Shown piece after piece: positions 36,284 through 44,737 of a stretch of DNA of 64,000 nucleotides. The position numbers were made by a program, and so were the translations under genes. Source of the stretch: Bacteroidota bacterium (GTDB taxonomy: Bacteria > Bacteroidota > Bacteroidia > Bacteroidales > DTGW01). Position 1 is the stretch's first letter. Each line of letters starts with the position of its first letter. The DNA is taken from assembly GCA_029572965.1 (NCBI GenBank), contig JAKPQD010000133.1:1-64000 (forward strand), read 5' to 3'. The notes under the pieces were generated by a model that searched no databases, had not been told where the DNA came from, and was given only the letters and a program-made list of their open reading frames with translations.

Positions 36284-36655
36284 TTACTTAATTTCTAAAG
36301 GTTTTTCTTCTTCCTTCAGGTACAGTGCTTCAGGGCCTTTTTCGCCGGTACGGATACGGATTACTTCTTCAATGTCCGAAACAAAGATTTTGCCATCACC
36401 AAATTGTCCGGTGCGTGCTGCAGCAATGATAGCATCAACAGTCTTTTGGGCGTTGTGGTCACGGACAACAATGCTTAACATGGTGCGCTGTATTTGGTTG
36501 GCCTGATATACAGCTCCTCTGTATATATGTCCTTCAGTTTCTTTACCAACGCCTGTTACGTCCCAATAAGTAAAAAATTGGATATCAATGGTTTGTAATG
36601 CAATTTTTACATCATCAAATTTCGACTTACGAATGATAGCTTCTATTTTCTTCAT
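36284..36655 (-). CDS. PII-family signal protein with divergent T-loop
   Basis: 123 aa. PII trimers read ATP/ADP and 2-oxoglutarate to control nitrogen targets. The start KKIEAIIRKSKFDDVK, B-loop ARTGQFGDGKIFVS and C-loop VIRIRTGEKG are canonical. The T-loop is not: the usual V-x-G-x-GRQKG...EYxVDFLPK is here VTGVGKETEG...AVYQANQIQR, so Gln39 is lost while the Tyr of the uridylylation site is kept (VYQ). There is no amtB or glnA nearby. The family is certain; which target it controls is not. Promoter -7 is at 36678-36685. Confidence 0.88.
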   Translation of the reverse strand: MKKIEAIIRKSKFDDVKIALQTIDIQFFTYWDVTGVGKETEGHIYRGAVYQANQIQRTMLSIVVRDHNAQKTVDAIIAAARTGQFGDGKIFVSDIEEVIRIRTGEKGPEALYLKEEEKPLEIK

Positions 36656-36677
36656 GTTTTCTTAGTTTATTTTTTTG

Positions 36678-36685
36678 CAAATATA
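36678..36685 (-). promoter_or_regulatory. -7 promoter element of the PII gene
   Basis: The minus strand reads TATATTTG, exact TAnnTTTG, 22 nt before the ATG. Confidence 0.5.
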
Positions 36686-36778
36686 TTTTCTTTGCTATGA
36701 AAAAAAACATCAGGCCTTTATGTATCAGCATGTTGAAGTGCTTATAAATAAGTGTTAATTTGAGTTGTACCAGAAAAC

Positions 36779-36820
36779 TAAGACTAAACAAAAGGTAAAA
36801 GAGCCTTTTGTTTAGTCTTA
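36779..36820 (-). terminator. 17-bp perfect hairpin after prfC
   Basis: 36779-36795 pairs perfectly with 36804-36820 around TAAAAGAG (arms contain GACTAAACAAAAGG). It is 62 bp past the prfC stop and lacks a strong T-run. It is probably the prfC 3' end structure. Confidence 0.65.
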
Positions 36821-36881
36821 ACTTACGTTTAATAAATTATAATCAAAAATGAATGGTGAGATATAAAATATTAAACAATTT

Positions 36882-38462
36882 TTAAAATTCAGAAGTGAAG
36901 TGAAACTTGATGTCAGGAAATTTTTCCTGGGCCATAGACAAAGCGTAAGACGAATCGGCTAAAAATACGTCGCGGCCATATTTATCTTCAGCAATGTATT
37001 GATACTTACGTTTTTTGAAATCTTCCAACTGGGCATTGTTTGAACTAACCATCCAACAGGCTTTGTACAAGTTGATTGGTTCGTAACGACAAGAAGCTCC
37101 GTACTCATGTAATAATCTGTGTTGCAAAACCTCAAATTGTAATGCTCCTACTGTACCAATAATTTTACGGCCATTCGATTTGTTGATAAAAAGCTGGGCA
37201 ACACCTTCGTCCATCAATTGCTCCAAACCTTTGGCCAATTGCTTCGATTTTAGAGGGTCTGCATTTTCAACATACTTAAACAACTCGGGCGAAAAGCTTG
37301 GAATACCTTTGAAATGAAGGATTTCTCCTTCGGTAAGCGTATCGCCAATTTTGAAGTTGCCGGTGTCATGCAAACCAATAACATCGCCCGGGAAGGCTTC
37401 GTCTATAATGGATTTTTTGTCGGCCATAAAAGCTGTCGGACTGGAGAATTTCATTTGTTTGCCCTGTCGAACATGCAGATAATTGGTATTACGCATAAAT
37501 GTTCCGCTACATATCCTGACAAATGCAATACGGTCGCGGTGGTTAGGGTCCATGTTGGCATGTATCTTAAACACAAAGCCGGTGAATTTTTGTTCATAAG
37601 GATCAACGCTGCGTTCGACAGTAGTAAAACCTTTTGGAGATGGCGCTATTTCAATAAAACAGTCGAGTAGCTCGCGGACTCCGAAATTATTCAAAGCACT
37701 GCCAAAGAAAACCGGGGCAAGGTGGCCTTCTGAATATAATTCATGGTCAAAAGGTTCGTAAACTCCCTCTACTAATTCAAGTTCTTCACGTAATGTTTTG
37801 GCGTACTTCTCGCCAATATAGTTTTCCAATTCCGGGTTTTCAATATCTTTAAATTCTATGGCTTCTTCTATGGTTGTCTTGTCAGCTCCCTCAAAAAGAT
37901 TGAGATTCTTTTCATAAATATTGTAAACCCCTTTAAAAGTTGAGCCATTGCTGATAGGCCAGCTTAACGGGCGCACATGGATCTTAAGTTCTTCCTGTAT
38001 TTCGTCAAGCAGTTCAAAAGGGTCTTTACCGGGGCGGTCGAGTTTGTTGACAAAAATCATTACCGGGGTGCTGCGCATACGGCAAACATCCATCAATCGG
38101 CGGGTTTGTGTCTCGACCCCTTTGGCGCTGTCAATGACAATAATAACACTATCCACAGCAGTGAGTGTACGGTAGGTGTCTTCGGCAAAGTCTTCGTGAC
38201 CGGGAGTATCGAGAATGTTTATTTTTTTTCCTTTATATTCAAAGCCCATCACAGAAGTTGAAACAGATATACCACGTTGTTTCTCTATCTCCATGAAATC
38301 GCTCATGGCAGTTTTCTTGATTTTATTTGATTTAACTGCTCCCGCAACGTGGATAGCCCCGCCAAAGAGCAAAAGCTTTTCGGTCAGGGTTGTTTTACCG
38401 GCATCTGGATGACTGATGATAGCAAAGGTCCGTCTTCTTTTGATTTCGTCTTGTAAACTCAC
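36882..38462 (-). CDS. prfC: Peptide chain release factor 3
   Basis: 526 aa translational GTPase that recycles RF1/RF2. It starts at a GTG (no ATG upstream in frame) and reads [19 protein letters not shown]-motifs: [15 protein letters not shown], the switch-2 DTPGHEDF and FVNKLDR. RF3-specific features are the [14 protein letters not shown] segment and the third domain ([12 protein letters not shown]). Length matches the family (E. coli 529). Promoter -7 is at 38497-38504. Confidence 0.95.
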   Translation of the reverse strand: MSLQDEIKRRRTFAIISHPDAGKTTLTEKLLLFGGAIHVAGAVKSNKIKKTAMSDFMEIEKQRGISVSTSVMGFEYKGKKINILDTPGHEDFAEDTYRTLTAVDSVIIVIDSAKGVETQTRRLMDVCRMRSTPVMIFVNKLDRPGKDPFELLDEIQEELKIHVRPLSWPISNGSTFKGVYNIYEKNLNLFEGADKTTIEEAIEFKDIENPELENYIGEKYAKTLREELELVEGVYEPFDHELYSEGHLAPVFFGSALNNFGVRELLDCFIEIAPSPKGFTTVERSVDPYEQKFTGFVFKIHANMDPNHRDRIAFVRICSGTFMRNTNYLHVRQGKQMKFSSPTAFMADKKSIIDEAFPGDVIGLHDTGNFKIGDTLTEGEILHFKGIPSFSPELFKYVENADPLKSKQLAKGLEQLMDEGVAQLFINKSNGRKIIGTVGALQFEVLQHRLLHEYGASCRYEPINLYKACWMVSSNNAQLEDFKKRKYQYIAEDKYGRDVFLADSSYALSMAQEKFPDIKFHFTSEF

Positions 38463-38496
38463 AATAAATAAATTATAGGTGTAAAATTTAAGAGCG

Positions 38497-38504
38497 CAAA
38501 ATTA
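38497..38504 (-). promoter_or_regulatory. -7 promoter element of prfC
   Basis: The minus strand reads TAATTTTG, exact TAnnTTTG, about 35 nt before the GTG start. Confidence 0.45.
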
Positions 38505-38624
38505 TTTCTTCCTGATAAATAGAAAGAATGTATTTTGTCTTTTTTAAAAGAAAATTTAACAAAAAGAACATCAACGAATTATTAGAGGGGTTATTTTAAT
38601 GTCGTTTTGTCAACGATTCTACTA

Positions 38625-38721
38625 TAACGCCGACAGGCTTGAAAGAAGCTGTCGGCGTTAGTATCACATCTGACCTGACAGTGTTCTCAGAACCTGTCAG
38701 AGTCTTAACTAAACGACATTG
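38625..38721. repeat. Double-hairpin extragenic element with 22-nt tail
   Basis: Hairpin 1: TAACGCCGACAG (38625-38636) pairs with CTGTCGGCGTTA (38649-38660), plus CTT/AAG inside. Hairpin 2: CTGACAG (38675-38681) pairs with CTGTCAG (38694-38700), with inner GTTCT/AGAAC. The tail 38700-38721 recurs at 8486-8507 (20/22). This layout looks like a dispersed repeat, not a terminator for the flanking genes. Confidence 0.65.
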
Positions 38722-38744
38722 GGTGTTATTTTATAAAATTATTA

Positions 38745-38772
38745 TTTGAGAAATCTCAATTTCTTACCTTTG
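38745..38772 (+). promoter_or_regulatory. Promoter (-33 and -7) of the Smr/DUF2027 gene
   Basis: TTTG at 38745-38748 and TACCTTTG at 38765-38772 with 16 bp between: both Bacteroidota elements, 15 nt before the ATG at 38788. This is the best complete promoter in the window. Confidence 0.65.
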
Positions 38773-38787
38773 CTAAAAAACGAAACA

Positions 38788-39819
38788 ATGGGATTTAGAA
38801 TAGGAGATAAGGTTAAGTTTCTAAACGAAGCTGGTGGCGGGGTGATTAAAAAATTTTTGGCAAATAATCAGGCTATGGTGGAGATTGAAGATGGTTTTGA
38901 AATCAATACTTTGCTTTCCAACCTGGTACATGACACCTCTGCGCAACACATTGCATTGGATGTAGAGCCTGAAGCCAAACCAACAAAAGTTGAAAAGCCT
39001 AAAAATTTTGTTAAAGAACCTCAGGATAAAGCTTCTGGGCCTACATTTTCTGAAAAGAAAATAGTATCCGATGACAAGGCATTGGTATGTCTGGCTATAG
39101 TGCCTGTTGGCCTCGATAGTGCTTTTGCATACAGCCTTTTCGATTTATACATTCTGAACGACAGTAATTATGATATCCTATTTACAGCAGCACAAGTAAA
39201 GGATAATATATATAGGTTAATTGAAAAGGGTGAACTTGAAGCTGGCATGAGCATGAACATTGGGCAATATACCCTTGAGAAACTCAAAACTATCCAGCGA
39301 ATAGTGGTAGATGTTTTATATTTTTCAACATCTTCGTACATTTCAAAGGTTCCAACTACGCATAATTCCGATTTTGCTGGTATTGCTTGGAATAACCCTG
39401 AAACATTCAGTAAAAATGACTATTTTGATGAGCCTGCAATTATTATCCAATTAGGCCGTAAGACATCGTTTAAATCTTCTTCAAAAACCAATAAAGATGT
39501 CGTAAAGATTGAGTCTGAAGCCCAAGTGGTAAATGAAACGGAGGAAGTGGACTTGCATATTGAAGAAATTACTGATAGTATTGAAGGTTTACAGCCTGGC
39601 GAAATACTGCAAATGCAAATGGCCAGGTTTGAGACTACGTTGGAAGGGGCTTTGAAGGCTAAAACCAAACGTATTGTTTATATACACGGTGTTGGAAATG
39701 GAAAACTCAGGTACGAAATTCAGAAAGTATTGAAAAATAAATACCCTTCATTGCAATACCAAGATGCATCCTATGCTGAATATGGTTTTGGAGCCACTAT
39801 GGTTATTCTAAAAAAGTAA
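38788..39819 (+). CDS. DUF2027 and Smr-domain protein
   Basis: 343 aa from the ATG at 38788, which follows a full promoter. The N-terminal SH3-like part (MGFRIGDKVKFLNEAGGGVI) is followed by a Lys/Glu-rich linker. The DUF2027 middle follows, and then a C-terminal Smr domain (about 270-343) with VDLHIEEITDS and the loop YIHGVGNGKLRYEI. Smr domains nick DNA or RNA; this one has the HGxGxG loop. MutS2 ATPase parts are absent, so it is not MutS2. The function in Bacteroidota is unknown. The deacylase gene follows after 4 bp. Confidence 0.85.
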   Translation: MGFRIGDKVKFLNEAGGGVIKKFLANNQAMVEIEDGFEINTLLSNLVHDTSAQHIALDVEPEAKPTKVEKPKNFVKEPQDKASGPTFSEKKIVSDDKALVCLAIVPVGLDSAFAYSLFDLYILNDSNYDILFTAAQVKDNIYRLIEKGELEAGMSMNIGQYTLEKLKTIQRIVVDVLYFSTSSYISKVPTTHNSDFAGIAWNNPETFSKNDYFDEPAIIIQLGRKTSFKSSSKTNKDVVKIESEAQVVNETEEVDLHIEEITDSIEGLQPGEILQMQMARFETTLEGALKAKTKRIVYIHGVGNGKLRYEIQKVLKNKYPSLQYQDASYAEYGFGATMVILKK

Positions 39820-39823
39820 AACC

Positions 39824-40318
39824 ATGAATGGCCCTGCTGAATTATATCAACTTCTCGACCAATTGCAGGTTAGTTTTGACTATTACGAACATCCGGCAGC
39901 TCCAACTATTGAAGAAGCTAAGAAATATTGGGCAGACATAGAAGCAACGCATTGTAAAAACTTGTTTTTCAGAAACCATAAAGGCGACAGGCATTACCTG
40001 GTGGTGTTGCATTATCAATATAAACTGAATATACATGATTTGGAAAAGCGTTTGAAACAAGGGAAACTGACTTTTGCCTCGGAACAACGAATGTGGAAGT
40101 ATTTGCAGGTCAAGCCAGGTTCTGTTTCGCCCTTGGCGTTGTTTGCCGATACCGAAAAACATGTAACAGTTTTCTTTGACGAGAAGCTTAAAGAGGCCTC
40201 AAAACTTAGTTTTCATCCTTGTATTAATACGGCATCGTTGGTTATTCCTATGCCTCATTTTATGCGTTTTATTGAATTTTGTGGAAATACTCACTATTTT
40301 GTAAGTATGTATGACTGA
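39824..40318 (+). CDS. ProX-type prolyl-tRNA deacylase (YbaK-like)
   Basis: 164 aa, YbaK/ProX editing fold. It hydrolyses mischarged tRNA, most likely Ala-tRNA(Pro). Seen: YYEHPAAPTIEEAKKYW, HCKNLFFRNHKGDRHYLVVL, VKPGSVSPLALFAD and FHPCINTASLVIP. It is a free-standing editing protein rather than the insertion in ProRS. Its last 8 bp overlap the start of the Y1-transposase-like gene, so the two are probably translated together. Confidence 0.85.
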   Translation: MNGPAELYQLLDQLQVSFDYYEHPAAPTIEEAKKYWADIEATHCKNLFFRNHKGDRHYLVVLHYQYKLNIHDLEKRLKQGKLTFASEQRMWKYLQVKPGSVSPLALFADTEKHVTVFFDEKLKEASKLSFHPCINTASLVIPMPHFMRFIEFCGNTHYFVSMYD

Positions 40319-40748
40319 ATTTAGCATCATTAAAAAGGTGTGGTTGCACATTGTGCTGCAAACCAATAACAGGCTGCCTCTGATACTTCCTGAAATGGAA
40401 AAAGATGTATATGCTACATTACGTGAATGTTGCAAAAATGTAAGTTTACAGGTAAGTGAAATTGGCGGAACGCCTGACCATATTCATTTGCTGGTATTGG
40501 ATGAGGATAAATCTTCTGTTTCCTTCAATGTACAATCATTTGCATTGGAAAGTGCTGCTGTCATTAATGAGAAACATTTTAAAGCTGGTTCATTTGCCTG
40601 GCATAGCCAGGTGTACGTATATTCGGTAAGTCATTCGCAGGCGCAGAAAGTAGGAGAGTATATCGCCAATCAAAAGGAAATTCACAAAACCAGGAATAGC
40701 AAAAAGGAAATAGAAGAGTTTGCGGCTTTACACCAGTTGAATGGGTAA
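40311..40748 (+). CDS. Y1 (IS200/REP-associated type) transposase-like protein
   Basis: 145 aa, HUH single-strand nuclease fold. The start WLHIVLQTNNRLPLI, the metal-binding HUH motif His57-Ile-His59 in GGTPDHIHLL, and the nucleophile Tyr117 in GEYIANQKEIH are all kept. The usual GYGAFSVS segment is VYVYSVS. The catalytic residues look complete. It has no accessory gene and no visible left or right ends, and it overlaps the upstream deacylase gene by 8 bp, so it seems fixed in the genome rather than part of a live IS. REP-like hairpins, the natural substrate class of related RAYT enzymes, occur at 23.3 kb. Confidence 0.8.
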   Translation: MTEFSIIKKVWLHIVLQTNNRLPLILPEMEKDVYATLRECCKNVSLQVSEIGGTPDHIHLLVLDEDKSSVSFNVQSFALESAAVINEKHFKAGSFAWHSQVYVYSVSHSQAQKVGEYIANQKEIHKTRNSKKEIEEFAALHQLNG

Positions 40749-41312
40749 AAAAGCCCCTTTTCTAACTATTTTTCAGATTGGTTTGGGATAAATAATTGCC
40801 ACGTTGGAGGCTAAAATGTTTAACATTGTGCCATTTTGATGAAACGTTGATGGTGTGGTGTCGTACCGGATTACGGGGCTATTTTCTATCATGGCCCACA
40901 TAAATTAAAGCATGCTACAAACCATCGCATACCAACCAACCCTTATTGGGCTATATTGTGTGTTAGGTTTCTGTACCTTTGGTGAAGCTCATTGCGGAAT
41001 AAGACACTCGCAATCTATTTAAATACAGTATGTTTAGCTCCCGTTATTTAGGTGCCGTATTTTTTAATCTCTGCAAATTGATCTTTTGTAAAGAATTATA
41101 ACAATATTAACTAACATCAAAAACAAAAAATGTATATATCTTTTATTAAACTTGTTACAAATCTATATAACATAAATCAAATTACGTTCGTTCTTAAATT
41201 TACCAGAATTTTTGCTATAAACGACTCTAACTTCCAACTAACAACTATTAACTAATGTAAACATAGCGAATTTGAAGAATAAATTTAATTTTGCAGTCAA
41301 AATTGTAAAACC
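40749..41312. other. Gene-free 564 bp before ffh
   Basis: No credible ORF on either strand. The first 300 bp are less AT-rich than the rest and look like eroded sequence, possibly a former mobile segment beside the Y1 gene; I find no clear inverted repeats. The last 250 bp are very AT-rich and end with the ffh promoter element. Confidence 0.5.
41286..41293 (+). promoter_or_regulatory. -7 promoter element of ffh
   Basis: TAATTTTG matches TAnnTTTG, 20 nt before the ATG at 41313. Confidence 0.5.
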
Positions 41313-42647
41313 ATGTTTGAGAATTTATCCGAGAAACTGGAGAAATCCTTTAAAAGAATTCGTGGCGAAGGTAGGATTACCGAAATAAATGTTGCTGAAA
41401 CGCTCAAAGAAGTTCGTAAAGCGCTGCTCGATGCGGACGTAAGCTATAAAATTGCTAAAAACTTTACCGATACTGTTAAGCAAAAAGCGCTGGGACAAGA
41501 GGTGTTAACTTCACTTAAACCAGGCCAATTGCTTGTTAAGATAGTTCACGATGAGCTTGTAGAGCTTATGGGTGGTGCTTATCAGGATATCAACCTGAAA
41601 GGCAGCCCTTCTATTATCCTTATTGCTGGTCTTCAGGGGTCTGGTAAAACAACATTCTCGGGCAAGCTGGCTAATTACTTGCGTACCAAAAAAGGTAAGA
41701 GCGTATTGCTTGTTGCTGGCGACGTTTATCGTCCTGCTGCTATCGAACAGTTGAAGGTGCTGGGTAACCAGGTTGGCGTTCAGGTTTATACCGAAGAAAA
41801 TAATACCAACCCGGTCAACATTGCCCAGAGTGCCATAAAACATGCAAAACAACATGGACACAATGTTGTAATCATCGATACCGCTGGCCGTTTGTCTGTT
41901 GACGAGGCGATGATGAACGAAATTGCTGCTATCAAAAAGGCCGTTGACCCTAACGAAATATTGTTCGTGGTTGACTCCATGACCGGTCAGGATGCCGTAA
42001 ACACTGCACGTGCATTCAACGACAGGCTCAACTTTGATGGCGTTGTACTTACCAAGTTAGACGGTGATACCCGTGGTGGTGCTGCCCTTACTGTAAAATC
42101 TGAGGTGAACAAACCTATCAAGTTTGTCAGTACCGGCGAAAAGATGGAGGCCATTGACATCTTCTACCCTGATCGTATGGCCGACCGTATCCTTGGTATG
42201 GGTGACATCGTTACACTGGTTGAAAAAGCCCAGGAACAGTTTAATGCAGAAGAAGCCCGCAAGCTGCAAAAGAAGATTGCCAAAAACCAATTTGACTTTG
42301 ACGACTTTTTAGGCCAGATACAGCAGATTAAAAAGATGGGTAACATCAAAGACCTGGCTTCTATGATTCCGGGTGTTGGTAAAGCCTTGAAAAATATGGA
42401 TATTGACGATAATGCTTTCAAAGGAGTTGAAGCTATTATTAAGTCTATGACCCCAAAAGAGCGTCAAAACCCTGATTTGATTAACGGAAGCCGTCGTAAG
42501 CGTATTGCAGATGGCAGTGGAACTAATATCCAGGAGGTTAACAGGCTGCTTAAGCAGTTTGAAGACACCCGCAAGATGATGAAGATGATGAGTGGCGGCA
42601 ATGCAGCCAAATTTGCCAACTCATTAAAAAACATGCGTCCCAGGTAA
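41313..42647 (+). CDS. ffh: Signal recognition particle protein Ffh (SRP54)
   Basis: 444 aa. N domain (MFENLSEKLEKSFKRIRG), G domain with IAGLQGSGKTTFSGKLA, DTAGRLSVDEAMM and TKLDGDTRGGAALT, then a methionine-rich M domain (about 300-430, MMKMMSGG) that binds signal peptides and 4.5S RNA. It delivers nascent membrane proteins to FtsY. It is followed after 20 bp by an LptF/G permease gene. Confidence 0.96.
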   Translation: MFENLSEKLEKSFKRIRGEGRITEINVAETLKEVRKALLDADVSYKIAKNFTDTVKQKALGQEVLTSLKPGQLLVKIVHDELVELMGGAYQDINLKGSPSIILIAGLQGSGKTTFSGKLANYLRTKKGKSVLLVAGDVYRPAAIEQLKVLGNQVGVQVYTEENNTNPVNIAQSAIKHAKQHGHNVVIIDTAGRLSVDEAMMNEIAAIKKAVDPNEILFVVDSMTGQDAVNTARAFNDRLNFDGVVLTKLDGDTRGGAALTVKSEVNKPIKFVSTGEKMEAIDIFYPDRMADRILGMGDIVTLVEKAQEQFNAEEARKLQKKIAKNQFDFDDFLGQIQQIKKMGNIKDLASMIPGVGKALKNMDIDDNAFKGVEAIIKSMTPKERQNPDLINGSRRKRIADGSGTNIQEVNRLLKQFEDTRKMMKMMSGGNAAKFANSLKNMRPR

Positions 42648-42667
42648 TTTATATAATAAATTGTCAT

Positions 42668-43816
42668 TTGAAGTCGATAAAATCTATATTACAGAAATGG
42701 TTAGTTCAATTCAATGAATTTACCTATAAAATAGGTTTTAAGCAGATTGACCGTTATATTCTCAAAAAGTTTCTTGGGACGTTTGTATATTCTATTATCT
42801 TGGTGATGTCCGTTGCCATTGTTTTTGACGTGGCCGAAAAAATAGACGACTTTGTAGAGACTAAGACGCCTATGCAGGCCATCATTTTTGATTATTACCT
42901 GAATTTTATCCCTTATTTTACAATACTTTTCAGTCACTTGTTTACATTTATTTCTGTTGTGTTTTTCACTTCAAAATTGGCTTACAGGACTGAAATTATT
43001 GCCATCTTGAGCAGCGGGGTAAGCTACAAACGAATGTTGGTGCCTTATATGTGGGGCGCCACGTTTATTGCCATTATGAGCTATTTGTTGATGAATTTTG
43101 TAATTCCCAATGCCAATAAGGTTCGCCTCGAGTTTGAAGACCGTTACATTCATAACAGCCCTTTTCAATACAATCAACGCAATATCCATAAGCAGGTTAG
43201 GCCTGGTATGGTGATTTATATGGAATCATACTCCAATAGTGCCAATACCGGCTATAAAGTCTCTATTGAAAATTTTGAAAATGGTACGCTTAAATCTAAG
43301 TTAATGGGAGATTTTATGACCTGGGACTCAACCAAAAGTAAATGGACGATAAGAAACTATTACATCAGGACTATTGATAGCTTGAATGAGAAAATAACCA
43401 AAGGCAAAGCAATTGATACAACGCTGTATATTTATCCCGGAGATTTTAAGCGTCGGGTCAACGTGGTTGAATCTATGGACCTTTTTGAACTTAATGCTTT
43501 TATCGAAGAGCAGGAGTTACAAGGTGGCGAAAACATAGAAGCCTATCAGATTGAGAGGTACAAAAGGGTTTCTTTACCTTTTTCTACTTATATACTAACT
43601 ATTATTGGGGTTTGTGTTTCATCCCGGAAAACCCGTGGAGGCACAGGGGTTCATATTGGTATAGGCATGGGGCTTTGCTTTAGTTATATTGTGTTTATGC
43701 AGTTTTCTCAACAGTTTGCTATAAGTGGCTCGTTAAGTCCTTTGCTTGCTGTGTGGTTACCCAATATTATTTATGCCATTATTGCTTACTGGTTTTATCG
43801 CAAAGTGCCTAAGTAG
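42668..43816 (+). CDS. LptF/LptG (YjgP/YjgQ) family permease
   Basis: 382 aa. One of the two membrane subunits of the LPS-export ABC transporter. Seen: IDRYILKKFLGTFVYSIIL, six hydrophobic segments with a large periplasmic domain between the third and fourth, and the C-terminal SSRKTRGGTGVHIGIG. No ATG lies near the start; a TTG at 42668 fits the family start. Whether it is LptF or LptG is not clear. lptC is elsewhere in this window (62021-62587). Confidence 0.88.
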   Translation: MKSIKSILQKWLVQFNEFTYKIGFKQIDRYILKKFLGTFVYSIILVMSVAIVFDVAEKIDDFVETKTPMQAIIFDYYLNFIPYFTILFSHLFTFISVVFFTSKLAYRTEIIAILSSGVSYKRMLVPYMWGATFIAIMSYLLMNFVIPNANKVRLEFEDRYIHNSPFQYNQRNIHKQVRPGMVIYMESYSNSANTGYKVSIENFENGTLKSKLMGDFMTWDSTKSKWTIRNYYIRTIDSLNEKITKGKAIDTTLYIYPGDFKRRVNVVESMDLFELNAFIEEQELQGGENIEAYQIERYKRVSLPFSTYILTIIGVCVSSRKTRGGTGVHIGIGMGLCFSYIVFMQFSQQFAISGSLSPLLAVWLPNIIYAIIAYWFYRKVPK

Positions 43817-43822
43817 TGTTTT

Positions 43823-44665
43823 ATGATTTCTAATAAATATACTATCAATGTAAATGGCTCTTTGGTTGAAATAGACCATCCGCTTGTCATGGGCATTGTC
43901 AATATCACGCCAGATTCTTTTTTTTCGGGGAGTCGATTTGTTACTGAAAAAGAAATCATAGACAGAACGCAACAAATTATTGATGAAGGAGGCTCAATTG
44001 TTGATATAGGGGCATATTCAACCCGCCCTGGAGCAGAATATGTTGATGAAGCAACAGAAAAGGCCAGGCTTAAAGTTGCATTAACCGTTATCAGGGCTAA
44101 CTTCCCTGAGGTAATAATATCTTTAGATACCTTTAGGGCTGAAATAGCCAGATGGACGGTAGAAAAGTATAACATTGGTATTGTTAATGATATCTCAGGT
44201 GGAACGTTGGATGAAAAGATGTTTCAGACAGTTGCATCATTAAAGGTGCCTTATATTCTGATGCACATGCGTGGCAATCCTTCAAATATGAACGATTATG
44301 CTGTGTATAATGATGTTGTCAAAGAAGTCATTTTTGAGTTGTCCGAGAAGGTAGATAAACTAAAGGAAATGGGAGTATCTGATATTATTATTGACCCGGG
44401 CTTTGGTTTTGCTAAAACATTGGAACAAAACTATCAGTTGCTTAATAAACTTGAGGTTTTTCAGTTTTTCGATTTGCCTGTTTTAGTAGGTATTTCCCGT
44501 AAATCTATGATTTATAGGTTACTACAAACTAATCCTGAACAAGCCATTAATGGAACCACGGCCTTGAATACGATTGCCCTTTTGAAAGGTGCTAAAATCC
44601 TTCGCGTCCATGATGTCAAAGAAGCTGTAGAAACGGTCAAAATTGTATCTCAGCTTTCGCGTTAA
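43823..44665 (+). CDS. folP: Dihydropteroate synthase
   Basis: 280 aa TIM barrel. Joins p-aminobenzoate to the pterin diphosphate in folate synthesis. Seen: MGIVNITPDSFFSGSRF, GGSIVDIGAYSTRPGA, DTFRAEIARW, IVNDISGG, DPGFGFAKT and the C-terminal VGISRKSMIY with RVHDV. It is 6 bp after the permease gene and is the last gene of the ffh run. No other folate genes are nearby. Confidence 0.95.
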   Translation: MISNKYTINVNGSLVEIDHPLVMGIVNITPDSFFSGSRFVTEKEIIDRTQQIIDEGGSIVDIGAYSTRPGAEYVDEATEKARLKVALTVIRANFPEVIISLDTFRAEIARWTVEKYNIGIVNDISGGTLDEKMFQTVASLKVPYILMHMRGNPSNMNDYAVYNDVVKEVIFELSEKVDKLKEMGVSDIIIDPGFGFAKTLEQNYQLLNKLEVFQFFDLPVLVGISRKSMIYRLLQTNPEQAINGTTALNTIALLKGAKILRVHDVKEAVETVKIVSQLSR

Positions 44666-44685
44666 TTTTTTTGATGATATAAAAC

Positions 44686-44720
44686 AAAAAAAAGCTGACC
44701 ATTTGGCCAGCTTTTCTTTT
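44686..44720. terminator. Bidirectional terminator, folP / TPR lipoprotein
   Basis: AAAAGCTG-A-CC pairs with GG-C-CAGCTTTT (one mismatch), loop ATTT, with T-runs on both strands. Confidence 0.85.
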
Positions 44721-44737
44721 ATCATTTATTCAAATTA

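Larger units (their letters stand above)
38463..38787. other. Intergenic region with double-hairpin element
   Basis: Holds the prfC promoter (38497-38504), a palindromic repeat element (38625-38721) and the promoter of the Smr gene (38745-38772). No ORF. Confidence 0.6.

Noticed and set aside
40749-41312. Complete IS around the Y1 gene
   Set aside because: I could not find paired ends, a tnpB gene or target-site features in the flanks.
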